Positions 1 through 4,970 are shown, numbered from the stretch's first letter. The stretch is 8,230 nt of DNA from Flavobacteriaceae bacterium (GCA_029238555.1 JAQWFV010000116.1:1-8230), one strand, 5' to 3'. A program made the numbers and translations. The notes: generated by a model from the sequence alone, not told the origin.

Positions 1-393
1 TCTATAGCGGTTGTATTGGACCGTGTTTAATTTTTCTTGAATGTCTTTTAAACCATTGTGACCCCCATCTGATCCTTTCGCCTTTAGGCGGATGCTCCCA
101 AAGGGCAGGTGAATGTCATCTGTCACTACCAAGACATTTTCCAAAGGAATTTTCTCTTTTTCCATCCAGTATAGTACCGCTTTTCCGCTGAGATTCATAT
201 AGGTACTTGGTTTTAAGAGCAATAAACTTCTTCCTTTGATTTTAACCGTAGCCAGGTCACCTAATTTTTGTGTCTCAAAAGACTGCTCGTGTTTATGCGC
301 TAGGGCTTCTACCACTTTAAAACCAATATTATGTCTGGTTTCCGCATATTCAGCGCCTATATTTCCAAGGCCAACAATTAGGAATTTTTTCAT
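1..393 (-). CDS. pth: Peptidyl-tRNA hydrolase, 5' part (cut by window edge)
   Basis: Pth releases tRNA from peptidyl-tRNAs that drop off the ribosome and acts in the cytoplasm. The first 131 residues are visible, starting at the ATG at 393-391; the C-terminus lies beyond the left edge. The translation shows the family signatures in order: VGLGN near residues 7-11, TRHNIGF at 19-25 with the catalytic His at 21, [10 protein letters not shown] near 65, a DD pair followed by LPFGSIRLK, and SDGGHNGLK near 115. The expected active-site Asn, His and Asp residues are all present. It lies downstream of rplY in the same direction, but a strong terminator sits between them and the 34 bases left between terminator and start show no clear TAnnTTTG promoter, so it may depend on read-through. 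Family assignment is secure. Confidence 0.96.
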   Translation of the reverse strand, partial: MKKFLIVGLGNIGAEYAETRHNIGFKVVEALAHKHEQSFETQKLGDLATVKIKGRSLLLLKPSTYMNLSGKAVLYWMEKEKIPLENVLVVTDDIHLPFGSIRLKAKGSDGGHNGLKDIQEKLNTVQYNRYR

Positions 394-422
394 TTGCTAC
401 GCTAGTTTGTAGGGGTAAAAAT

Positions 423-459
423 AAAAAAAGCATCCCAAACCAGATGGTTTGGGATGCTT
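423..459 (-). terminator. Rho-independent terminator after rplY
   Basis: A perfect 14-bp stem (428-441 with 446-459, AAGCATCCCAAACC on the plus strand) has a 4-nt loop. In the minus direction it is followed by seven T residues (429-423). There is no comparable T-run on the plus side, so it acts on minus-strand transcripts leaving rplY. It lies 22 bp past the rplY stop and 30 bp before the pth start. Confidence 0.93.
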
Positions 460-481
460 AAAATAAATGATTTGCTTAGAA

Positions 482-1111
482 TTACTCTGCAGCAGATTCT
501 GCTGGTGCGTCTGCACCTTCAGCGCCTTCTTCACCTTCTTCATCATCTTCATCTTCTGCCACAGCAGTTCTAGATGTTTTCACCTGAACAATAGCAGTGC
601 TTTCAGGTTGTAAGAAAGTATATTTCTCGTCCAGTAATGAAGATACTGCAATAGTACCACCAATTTTAAGTTTTGAAATATCTACTGAGAAGAAATCTGG
701 TAAGTCTCCAGGCAATGCCTTAATGGTTAACTTACGTTTTCTAAACAACAAACGACCCCCGTTTCTAACTCCTGGAGAGTTTCCTTCTAATTGAACTGGG
801 ATACTCATGGTTACTGGTTTGTCGCTGAATAACTGATAGAAATCTATGTGTAAGATTTTGTCGGTAACAGGGTGGAATTGAATGTCTTGCAATACCGCAT
901 CAATTTGAGTCCCGTCTTCTAAATCTACCGTTACTGTGTGCGCATTTGGAGTATAGATTAACGGTTTAAATGCCAGCTCTGCAGCTGAAAAATGTACTGG
1001 TTTGTCTCCTCCGTAAATTACGCAAGGAACCATTCCAGCATTACGCAAGGCCTTTGTTGCTTTTTTGCCCACGCTTTCTCTTTGTGATCCTTTAATAGTA
1101 ATAGATTTCAT
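482..1111 (-). CDS. rplY: 50S ribosomal protein L25/CTC (general stress protein type)
   Basis: This protein of 209 residues binds 5S rRNA in the large ribosomal subunit. It is the long two-domain CTC/TL5 form: an N-terminal 5S-binding domain (about 1-93, with [21 protein letters not shown] at 15-35 and the HIDFYQL motif at 88-94) and a C-terminal beta domain (about 95-180, with VRNGGRLL near 115-122 and [12 protein letters not shown] near 137-148). A very acidic Glu/Asp/Ala tail follows (186-209), as is common in Bacteroidota L25. The ATG start gives a conventional N-terminus. Only 44 bp separate it from prs upstream, with no -7 box well placed for it, so co-transcription with prs is likely. 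The terminator at 423-459 ends the unit. Confidence 0.97.
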   Translation of the reverse strand: MKSITIKGSQRESVGKKATKALRNAGMVPCVIYGGDKPVHFSAAELAFKPLIYTPNAHTVTVDLEDGTQIDAVLQDIQFHPVTDKILHIDFYQLFSDKPVTMSIPVQLEGNSPGVRNGGRLLFRKRKLTIKALPGDLPDFFSVDISKLKIGGTIAVSSLLDEKYTFLQPESTAIVQVKTSRTAVAEDEDDEEGEEGAEGADAPAESAAE

Positions 1112-1137
1112 GTTCTAAATTTAATTATTAATAAATA

Positions 1138-1151
1138 GTCCCCCTCGGGAC
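1138..1151. repeat. Short GC-rich hairpin between prs and rplY
   Basis: GTCCC and GGGAC form a 5-bp stem with a 4-nt loop in an otherwise AT-rich 44-bp spacer. On the minus strand it is followed by TATTTATTAATAATT, so it could be a weak attenuator between prs and rplY or an RNA-processing hairpin. The stem is short and the T-run is interrupted, so no strong claim is made. Confidence 0.3.
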
Positions 1152-1155
1152 GTTC

Positions 1156-2097
1156 TTACATTAAAAACTTTGAGCTAATAGAAGTATTGGTGTGTACTCT
1201 TTGCATTACATCTGCAAAAAGGTCTGCACAACCAATCACTCTAATTTTATCGCTTTGTTGTTTAAGTGGAATAGAATCGGTCACGATCAATTCCGTTAAT
1301 TTTGAATTTTCAATACGCTCGTAAGCGTTCCCAGAAAGAATGGCATGCGTGGTAATAGCTCGTACGCTTAAGGCGCCTCTTTCCATCATTAAATCTGCTG
1401 CCTTGGTCAGTGTTCCTGCGGTGTCTACCATGTCGTCTACTAAGACCACATTTTTACCCGTCACTTCTCCAATCAGTTCCATATGAGAAATCACATTGGC
1501 TTTCTCTCTCTGCTTATAACAAATCACTACGTCGCTCTCCAAAGCTTTAGAGTAGGCATAAGCTCTTTTAGAACCGCCCATATCTGGAGACGCAATGGTC
1601 AAATGATCCAGTTTTAAACTTTTCAAATAAGGTAAAAACAAAGTAGATCCAAATAGATGATCTACAGGCTTCTCAAAAAATCCCTGGATCTGGTCTGCAT
1701 GTAAATCCATGGTAATGATCCTTGTGGCTCCAGCAACCTCTAGCATTTTAGCCACTAATTTAGCAGCAATAGGCACTCTAGGTTTGTCTTTTCTGTCTTG
1801 TCTTGCCCAGCCAAAATACGGCATCACTGCCGTAATATGCCTGGCCGATGCTCTTTTAGCAGCATCTAACATCAACAGCATTTCCATTAAATTCTCAGAA
1901 CTCGGATTGGTAGAACCCACAATAAAAACCCTCGACCCACGTACAGACTCTTCAAAAGAAGGTTGGAATTCTCCATCGCTGTATTTAGACGTTATTACTT
2001 TTCCAATTGGGGCACCAAAAGAGGCAGCGATCTTCTCTGCTAGGGCCTGACTTTGGGTGCAAGCAAAAATTTTAGGTTCTGGTTGTATATATGGCAT
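1156..2097 (-). CDS. prs: Ribose-phosphate pyrophosphokinase (PRPP synthase)
   Basis: It makes phosphoribosyl pyrophosphate from ribose 5-phosphate and ATP for nucleotide, histidine and tryptophan synthesis in the cytoplasm. From the ATG at 2097 it has 313 residues, the normal family length. Visible motifs are YSDGEFQ (39-45), RQDRKDK (99-105) for ATP binding, MDLHADQIQGFF (130-141) with the catalytic His at 133, and the PRPP loop VVLVDDMVDTAGT (217-229). The frame stays open upstream to a TTG at 2151, which would give 331 residues. I reject that start: the TTG is part of the -7 promoter box TAAATTTG (2156-2149), so the mRNA would begin after it, and MPYIQPEPKIFAC is the usual N-terminus in the phylum. 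It is divergent from tRNA-Leu and probably co-transcribed with rplY. Confidence 0.97.
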   Translation of the reverse strand: MPYIQPEPKIFACTQSQALAEKIAASFGAPIGKVITSKYSDGEFQPSFEESVRGSRVFIVGSTNPSSENLMEMLLMLDAAKRASARHITAVMPYFGWARQDRKDKPRVPIAAKLVAKMLEVAGATRIITMDLHADQIQGFFEKPVDHLFGSTLFLPYLKSLKLDHLTIASPDMGGSKRAYAYSKALESDVVICYKQREKANVISHMELIGEVTGKNVVLVDDMVDTAGTLTKAADLMMERGALSVRAITTHAILSGNAYERIENSKLTELIVTDSIPLKQQSDKIRVIGCADLFADVMQRVHTNTSISSKFLM

Positions 2098-2128
2098 GCT
2101 TAAAGCGGGTTTGGTTCCAGTTCTAAGT

Positions 2129-2144
2129 TCCTTAATATTAAGGA
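2129..2144. repeat. 16-bp perfect palindrome at the prs transcription start
   Basis: TCCTTAATATTAAGGA reads the same on both strands. It begins 5 bp downstream of the prs -7 box, so it overlaps the expected transcription start and early leader. Its placement suits an operator or a 5'-end RNA hairpin. No regulator is identified. Confidence 0.4.
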
Positions 2145-2148
2145 GCTG

Positions 2149-2156
2149 CAAATTTA
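2149..2156 (-). promoter_or_regulatory. Probable prs promoter (-7 box TAAATTTG)
   Basis: On the minus strand TAAATTTG matches the Bacteroidota -7 consensus TAnnTTTG exactly. No perfect TTG -33 element is seen at the usual 19-20 bp distance. Transcription would start near 2142, leaving a leader of about 45 nt before the prs ATG at 2097. Confidence 0.6.
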
Positions 2157-2221
2157 TACATTTATTTCAGTTGCCACAGTGAATTGTTTCTTTTTTTTAG
2201 GAAGATTCTCAAATTATTTTC

Positions 2222-2229
2222 TACTTTTG
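2222..2229 (+). promoter_or_regulatory. Probable tRNA-Leu promoter (-7 box TACTTTTG)
   Basis: TACTTTTG matches TAnnTTTG exactly and lies 37 bp before the mature tRNA 5' end, which leaves a short 5' leader for RNase P. The -33 region has no perfect TTG. It forms a divergent pair with the prs promoter. Confidence 0.55.
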
Positions 2230-2266
2230 CCTTCCAATTTTAGGAGAACATATTTTCCTTCAATTA

Positions 2267-2347
2267 GCTCGAGTGGCGGAATTGGTAGACGCGCTGGATT
2301 CAAAATCCAGTTCCTTTGGAGTGTGGGTTCGATTCCCACCTCGAGTA
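2267..2347 (+). tRNA. tRNA-Leu (anticodon CAA)
   Basis: The full class II cloverleaf can be read. The acceptor is GCTCGAG with CTCGAGT (2340-2346), followed by discriminator A2347. The D-arm region contains AATTGGTAGACGC. The anticodon stem CTGGA/TCCAG holds loop TTCAAAA with anticodon CAA at 2301-2303. The long variable arm contains TCC-TTT-GGA. The T-arm is GTGGG-TTCGATT-CCCAC (2323-2339). It decodes UUG. CCA is not encoded (CAG follows), so it must be added after transcription. The first acceptor pair is G1:U72 rather than G:C. Confidence 0.98.
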
Positions 2348-2353
2348 CAGTAG

Positions 2354-2387
2354 AACCTTCAACCTTTATTAGTTGGAGGTTTTTTTT
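2354..2387 (+). terminator. Rho-independent terminator of tRNA-Leu
   Basis: Stem AACCTTCAAC (2354-2363) pairs with GTTGGAGGTT (2372-2381) through one G:U wobble and an 8-nt loop, and runs into TTTTTTTT (2380-2387). It lies 7 bp past the tRNA end. Confidence 0.9.
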
Positions 2388-2447
2388 GTTTTAATATATA
2401 TTTTTAGATTTCAGTTGACTTTATGGAATCCAACTATTGTGAGATGG

Positions 2448-2513
2448 TTAGCTTCTGTTTGATTTTTCAACCTTTTCATAGTCTTCTTTAATCGTTCTGT
2501 TCAAATTGCTCAT
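2448..2513 (-). pseudogene. 21-codon ORF in a truncated third cassette
   Basis: The ATG at 2513 follows immediately on the cassette junction (C then GTTATGAG, with G at 2516) and reads MSNLNRTIKEDYEKVEKSNRS before a TAA at 2450-2448. The position, right after an attC-like site, is where cassette genes begin, and the charged, Lys/Glu-rich peptide looks coding. No attC-like palindrome or complementary cassette end (TTGCTCATAAC) follows before the tRNA terminator at 2387. I read it as the 5' remnant of a cassette gene whose 3' part and attC were lost, or possibly as a very small intact peptide. The stretch 2388-2447 shows nothing further. Confidence 0.4.
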
Positions 2514-2516
2514 AAC

Positions 2517-2648
2517 GTTTAGGCTAAGAAACATAGGCAATTTTGAAGCACGAAACTTTCGGTAAAGCAAAGAGCTTTTTTTATATTTACTTACTTTCGT
2601 TTTAGCGAATAAACCGCTATTATTTTTTTACATTGTTGTAAGTAGTGC
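2517..2648 (-). repeat. attC-like imperfect palindrome ending cassette 2
   Basis: This 132-bp element follows the transporter gene (stop at 2656-2654). In minus orientation it opens with GCACTACTTACAAC (2648-2635) and closes with CCTAAAC at 2517, before GTTATG of the next cassette. Its opening bases complement the first bases of its own cassette, GTTGTAAGTAATGCC (from 3481). The inner arms also pair imperfectly: the TAAAAAAATAATAGCGG side against the complement of the segment around 2521-2538. It contains AGCGGTTTATTCGCT (2618-2604), a small hairpin shared almost exactly with the cassette 1 element. The layout is that of an integron attC, but the canonical attC core is not matched. Confidence 0.6.
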
Positions 2649-2653
2649 TTTAT

Positions 2654-3448
2654 TCACTTACTTAATTTCAATATCCGAAACGCACCTTGAATTACCAAAA
2701 CAAAAACGATTGCTCCGATAATCAAATCAGGTTTACTCGAACTTAACCAATTTACCAAAATTCCAGCAATTATTAATCCTAAATTGATAATCACGTCATT
2801 TGATGTAAAAATCATACTTGCTTTCATATGAGCATCTTCTTTACTTTTTGACTTTTGCAAAATGTAAAGACAAATTCCGTTTGCAATAAGTGCAAAAATC
2901 GAAACGATAATCATTGTAGAAAAATCGGGAAGTTTCTCGTTTCCGAAAAATCTTCTTAAAACTTCCACAAATCCAATAATCGCAAGTGTTATTTGAAAAT
3001 ATCCAGCAAGTTTTGCAATCCGCTTTTTCATTATCAACGTTCCGCCAACCGCAAACAAGCTAATTCCGTAAACGAAACTGTCAGCAAGCATATCTAAACT
3101 ATCGGCAACAAGTCCCATTGATTTTGAGATAATTCCTGTTGTCATTTCTATTATGAAAAAGGCAAAGTTGATTGCAAGTACAGACCAAAGTAGCTTTTTT
3201 TGGTTTGCATTTTCTTTAAATTCCGTTTGGTCTGTCTGTTCGATCGAGATTTTCTTTCCGCCTAAATTTAGTTCGATAACTGACTTTTCGATTTGGTCAA
3301 TTTCTCCACTGTGAAAAACGGTCAATTTTCGGTTCGGAATGTCAAAGTCCAAATTCGCAATACTTGAAATTCCGTCCAATTTCATTCGGATTAGATTTTC
3401 CTCTGAAGGACAGTCCATTTTGGTAATTTCAAATATCGTTTTATTCAC
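2654..3448 (-). CDS. Cation diffusion facilitator-like transporter with N-terminal HMA-like domain
   Basis: An inner-membrane cation efflux protein is likely; the metal cannot be read from sequence. From the GTG at 3448 it has 264 residues. Residues 1-70 resemble a heavy-metal-associated domain with MDCPSEE (11-17), keeping one Cys instead of CxxC. Six membrane segments follow at about 87-107, 113-135, 146-167, 177-197, 213-235 and 241-258. TM2 carries VADSLDMLADS (115-125) with the Asp pattern of CDF metal sites (116, 119, 123). Near TM5 the motif HMKASMIFTSNDVIINLG gives Asp218 and His207, but the canonical HxxxD is not formed. An upstream ATG (3514) would add 22 residues, but it lies inside the preceding attC-like site and the added stretch is not domain-like, so GTG is preferred. 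It is the only gene of cassette 2. Confidence 0.8.
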   Translation of the reverse strand: MNKTIFEITKMDCPSEENLIRMKLDGISSIANLDFDIPNRKLTVFHSGEIDQIEKSVIELNLGGKKISIEQTDQTEFKENANQKKLLWSVLAINFAFFIIEMTTGIISKSMGLVADSLDMLADSFVYGISLFAVGGTLIMKKRIAKLAGYFQITLAIIGFVEVLRRFFGNEKLPDFSTMIIVSIFALIANGICLYILQKSKSKEDAHMKASMIFTSNDVIINLGLIIAGILVNWLSSSKPDLIIGAIVFVLVIQGAFRILKLSK

Positions 3449-3481
3449 TCGATTTCTGGGTTTTTCGGCATTACTTACAAC

Positions 3482-3606
3482 GGTTAGTATATGAAAAGTA
3501 GCGGATTTAAGCACTAACTTTTCGAATTATAACTAACCTTTAATTTATTCATTTTGTTTCGATTAAGCGATTAAACCGCTATTTTTTATATACGTTGTTG
3601 GCTTTA
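3482..3606 (-). repeat. attC-like imperfect palindrome ending cassette 1
   Basis: This 125-bp element overlaps the fic stop codon. In minus orientation it opens TAAAGCCAAC (3606-3597), continues AACGTATAT then AAAAAATAGCGGTTTAA, and closes TTAAATCCGCTAC, TTTTCATATAC, TAACC (3482). The two arms are imperfect inverted copies: TATATAAAAAATAGCGG against TATATGAAAAGTAGCGG. Joined to its own cassette start (GTTGGCTTTA at 4766) the outermost arm pairs perfectly over 10 bp (TAAAGCCAAC/GTTGGCTTTA). It holds AGCGGTTTAATCGCT (3580-3566), which differs at one base from the cassette 2 copy. Bulged bases on one arm are a typical attC property. Confidence 0.65.
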
Positions 3607-4200
3607 GTTTTTTGCAAATTCAACTAGTGGTTTAACATTTCCATTGTCAGCTTCCTTCAATGTGTTAATATACTCTTTTCTAATTTCGTTAGCTTTTACC
3701 ATATTAGACTGATGCCACGAAAATATTTCAATTCCAAATATTGATTCCATAATTATATCCGCCATCATTCTTGAATGTCTTCCATTTCCATTTGGGAAAC
3801 AATGAATAGATACTATTCGGTGTTTGAATCTAATTGCTATTTCTTCTGGTGAAAAGGTTTTGTTTTCTATCCAATATTTGGTGTCGTCCAATAAATTTTT
3901 TAATTCAAGTCCAATTTTTGTCCATGGAATTCCGATGTTTTTTTCAGTTCTTCTAAATTCACCTGCCCATTTCCATACATCACCATACATTTTTTTATGT
4001 AAGTCTTTAATAAACTTTTCTGTCAAAATATTTTCAGATTTCAAATTTGTGTGAATAGTCCATTCGACTGCTTTTTCAATGTTCAGTTGCTCAAATTCAT
4101 CCAGTTCTCCTTGAGTCGTAATTGATTTTATTTTAAGACCAATCTTCTCTTCTTCTTCTAATGGTGTTTGTCCATCTTTGTAAACGAATTCTAATCCCAT
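3604..4200 (-). CDS. Fic domain protein, mobile mystery protein B family
   Basis: Fic enzymes transfer a nucleotide monophosphate or related group to a target protein. This 198-residue protein has the Fic core with active-site motif HCFPNGNGRHSR (133-144): His133 is the catalytic residue, and GNGRxxR forms the anion-binding loop. Asn137 stands where AMPylating Fic enzymes usually have Asp/Glu, and Cys replaces the common Pro at 134. The N-terminal helix has TTQGELDEFEQ (28-38), similar to but not a perfect match for the inhibitory (S/T)xxxE(G/N) motif. The start ATGGGATTAG overlaps the upstream HTH gene's stop by 10 bp, so the two are translationally coupled. The HTH-then-Fic order is that of the 'mobile mystery protein A/B' pair, found in mobile contexts. 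It probably works as a toxin-like or regulatory partner; the target is unknown. Confidence 0.88.
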   Translation of the reverse strand: MGLEFVYKDGQTPLEEEEKIGLKIKSITTQGELDEFEQLNIEKAVEWTIHTNLKSENILTEKFIKDLHKKMYGDVWKWAGEFRRTEKNIGIPWTKIGLELKNLLDDTKYWIENKTFSPEEIAIRFKHRIVSIHCFPNGNGRHSRMMADIIMESIFGIEIFSWHQSNMVKANEIRKEYINTLKEADNGNVKPLVEFAKN

Positions 4201-4652
4201 AATGACTTTCTCATTTCTCGTTTTATTTCATTAGCAAGTTCCTTTATGGTTTCGGTTATCTTGTCATCTCCAATTCCTTGGTCCTCTAATTTCATATTTT
4301 GATTGGTCCGTAATACTATTTTTTGGGCCAGTTTATCTGCTTTTTCCTGAATTATATCGTCTATGGTCCCATTTTTTGGGACCAGTGCATATACCATATT
4401 TAAATCCATGGCCATAGCGACATCTTTTAAGGAATTGAGTGTTATCGTACCATTAGCCTCACTTTCCTCAATTCTTTTTACACCTTGTCTTGTAATATTT
4501 AGTTTGGCACCAAGTTGGGCCATGGTCATATTAAGTGCAGTCCGAATAGTATTTATCCATCCACGTTCTGGGACCAGGACCTTTCTACTTTCAGAGAATG
4601 GTTGTAGCTTTTGGTCCAATTGCTTGATTAAAAGTTTTCGCTTATTTCTCAT
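4191..4652 (-). CDS. HTH transcriptional regulator, mobile mystery protein A family
   Basis: The ATG at 4652 gives 153 residues. An XRE/Cro-type helix-turn-helix spans about 33-89 (WINTIRTALNMTMAQLGAKL, then NITRQGVKRIEESEANG, where the recognition helix lies, then a helix ending MDLNMVYALVPK). The C-terminal third is charged and helical. The order HTH then Fic, with a 10-bp overlap, matches mobile mystery protein A/B. An upstream ATG (4697) would add 15 residues but lies inside an operator palindrome and upstream of the likely -7 box, so I reject it. Three palindromes upstream suggest that it represses its own operon. It probably controls, and may neutralise, the Fic partner. A direct antitoxin role is inference. 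Confidence 0.85.
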   Translation of the reverse strand: MRNKRKLLIKQLDQKLQPFSESRKVLVPERGWINTIRTALNMTMAQLGAKLNITRQGVKRIEESEANGTITLNSLKDVAMAMDLNMVYALVPKNGTIDDIIQEKADKLAQKIVLRTNQNMKLEDQGIGDDKITETIKELANEIKREMRKSLWD

Positions 4653-4657
4653 TTTTT

Positions 4658-4739
4658 GTAAATATTTAAGTTTACAAATATATAAAAAAGTAAACATTTA
4701 AATTTACAAATAACAAAAAAAGTAAACTTAAGTGTTTAC
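4658..4739 (-). promoter_or_regulatory. Triple operator: three 18-bp palindromes at 32-bp spacing
   Basis: Minus-strand copies are GTAAACTTAAATATTTAC (4675-4658), GTAAATTTAAATGTTTAC (4707-4690) and GTAAACACTTAAGTTTAC (4739-4722). All fit GTAAA-N8-TTTAC. Their starts are 32 bp apart in both intervals, about three helix turns, with A/T-only or nearly A/T-only 14-bp spacers. The array covers the region from -70 to the leader of the HTH gene, so it would place repressor dimers on one face of the DNA. The HTH protein encoded just downstream is the obvious candidate to bind. Confidence 0.8.
4675..4682 (-). promoter_or_regulatory. Probable promoter of the HTH-fic operon (-7 box TATATTTG)
   Basis: TATATTTG on the minus strand matches TAnnTTTG exactly. 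Its last base is the first base of the proximal palindrome, and the start site expected near 4668 falls inside that palindrome, while the -33 region falls in the middle one. The leader to the ATG at 4652 would be about 16 nt. No perfect -33 TTG is present at 19-20 bp. Confidence 0.55.
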
Positions 4740-4760
4740 TTAGTTCTTCTTTAAATTAAA

Positions 4761-4811
4761 GCCAACGTAGGGCTAAACGTACTAGTACGCTTATATCTAC
4801 TTTGTTATTAC
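4761..4811 (-). other. attI-like site between integrase remnant and first cassette
   Basis: It lies directly downstream of the integrase remnant's stop and ends at the GTT that opens cassette 1 (G at 4766). It includes the 12-bp palindrome CGTACTAGTACG (4778-4789) and the junction GCCCTAC then GTTGGC. Both cassette-end junctions have a related form: CTAACC then GTT (3482/3481), and CTAAAC then GTT (2517/2516). Inverted AGCC (4760-4763) and GGCT (4771-4774) bracket the junction. Position and junction sequence suggest the primary insertion site. There is no experimental basis. Confidence 0.45.
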
Positions 4812-4814
4812 CTA

Positions 4815-4970
4815 CTAATCTAAGGGATTTTTTATTGTTTTAAAAGTATTAGAAGCTACAGGGGTGTAAATTTCAGTTGTTTTCTCGAGTTATGTCCTGA
4901 TAAGACTTATGTTATTTTTAAATCTATCCCATAATCTGGTTCGAGAACAGCTCCATAGCGAGTACTTAAA
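4815..4970 (-). pseudogene. Remnant of tyrosine recombinase/integrase C-terminus
   Basis: Three minus-strand frames must be joined. The first piece reads FKYS (about 4970-4959), corresponding to the LRHS motif. The second reads YGAVLEPDYGIDLKIT, a stop, then VLSGHNS (to 4886), corresponding to HLLE-x-GxDLRxIQxLLGHNS. The third reads EKTTEIYTP, then VASNTFKTIKNPLD, then a stop (4817-4815). The His of the GH motif and the nucleophilic Tyr (4868-4866) survive. The ending TxxIYTHVAxxTFKTIKNPLD is typical of XerD-like site-specific integrases of Flavobacteriaceae. At least two frameshifts and one internal stop make it non-functional. The first half of the gene (core-binding domain and catalytic Arg) is not found upstream. 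It lies in the same direction as the cassettes, just ahead of the attI-like site. Confidence 0.75.

Noticed and set aside
2098..2151. 18-residue N-terminal extension of PRPP synthase from a TTG start
   Set aside because: The TTG lies inside the -7 promoter box, so it would not be transcribed; the ATG at 2097 gives the normal 313-residue length.
2179..2394. 71-codon plus-strand open frame spanning tRNA-Leu
   Set aside because: It runs through the tRNA gene and its terminator; it is non-coding chance.
4658..4739. CRISPR-like array from regular 32-bp repeats
   Set aside because: The spacers are near-identical A-rich 14-mers and the units are palindromic operators in a promoter, with no cas genes.
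4884..4890. CTCGAGT matching the 3' end of tRNA-Leu (2340-2346), a possible attB/attL duplication
   Set aside because: Only 7 bp match and the flanks differ. The bases are explained by the HNS codons of the integrase remnant. Integration into tRNA genes normally leaves a longer copy.
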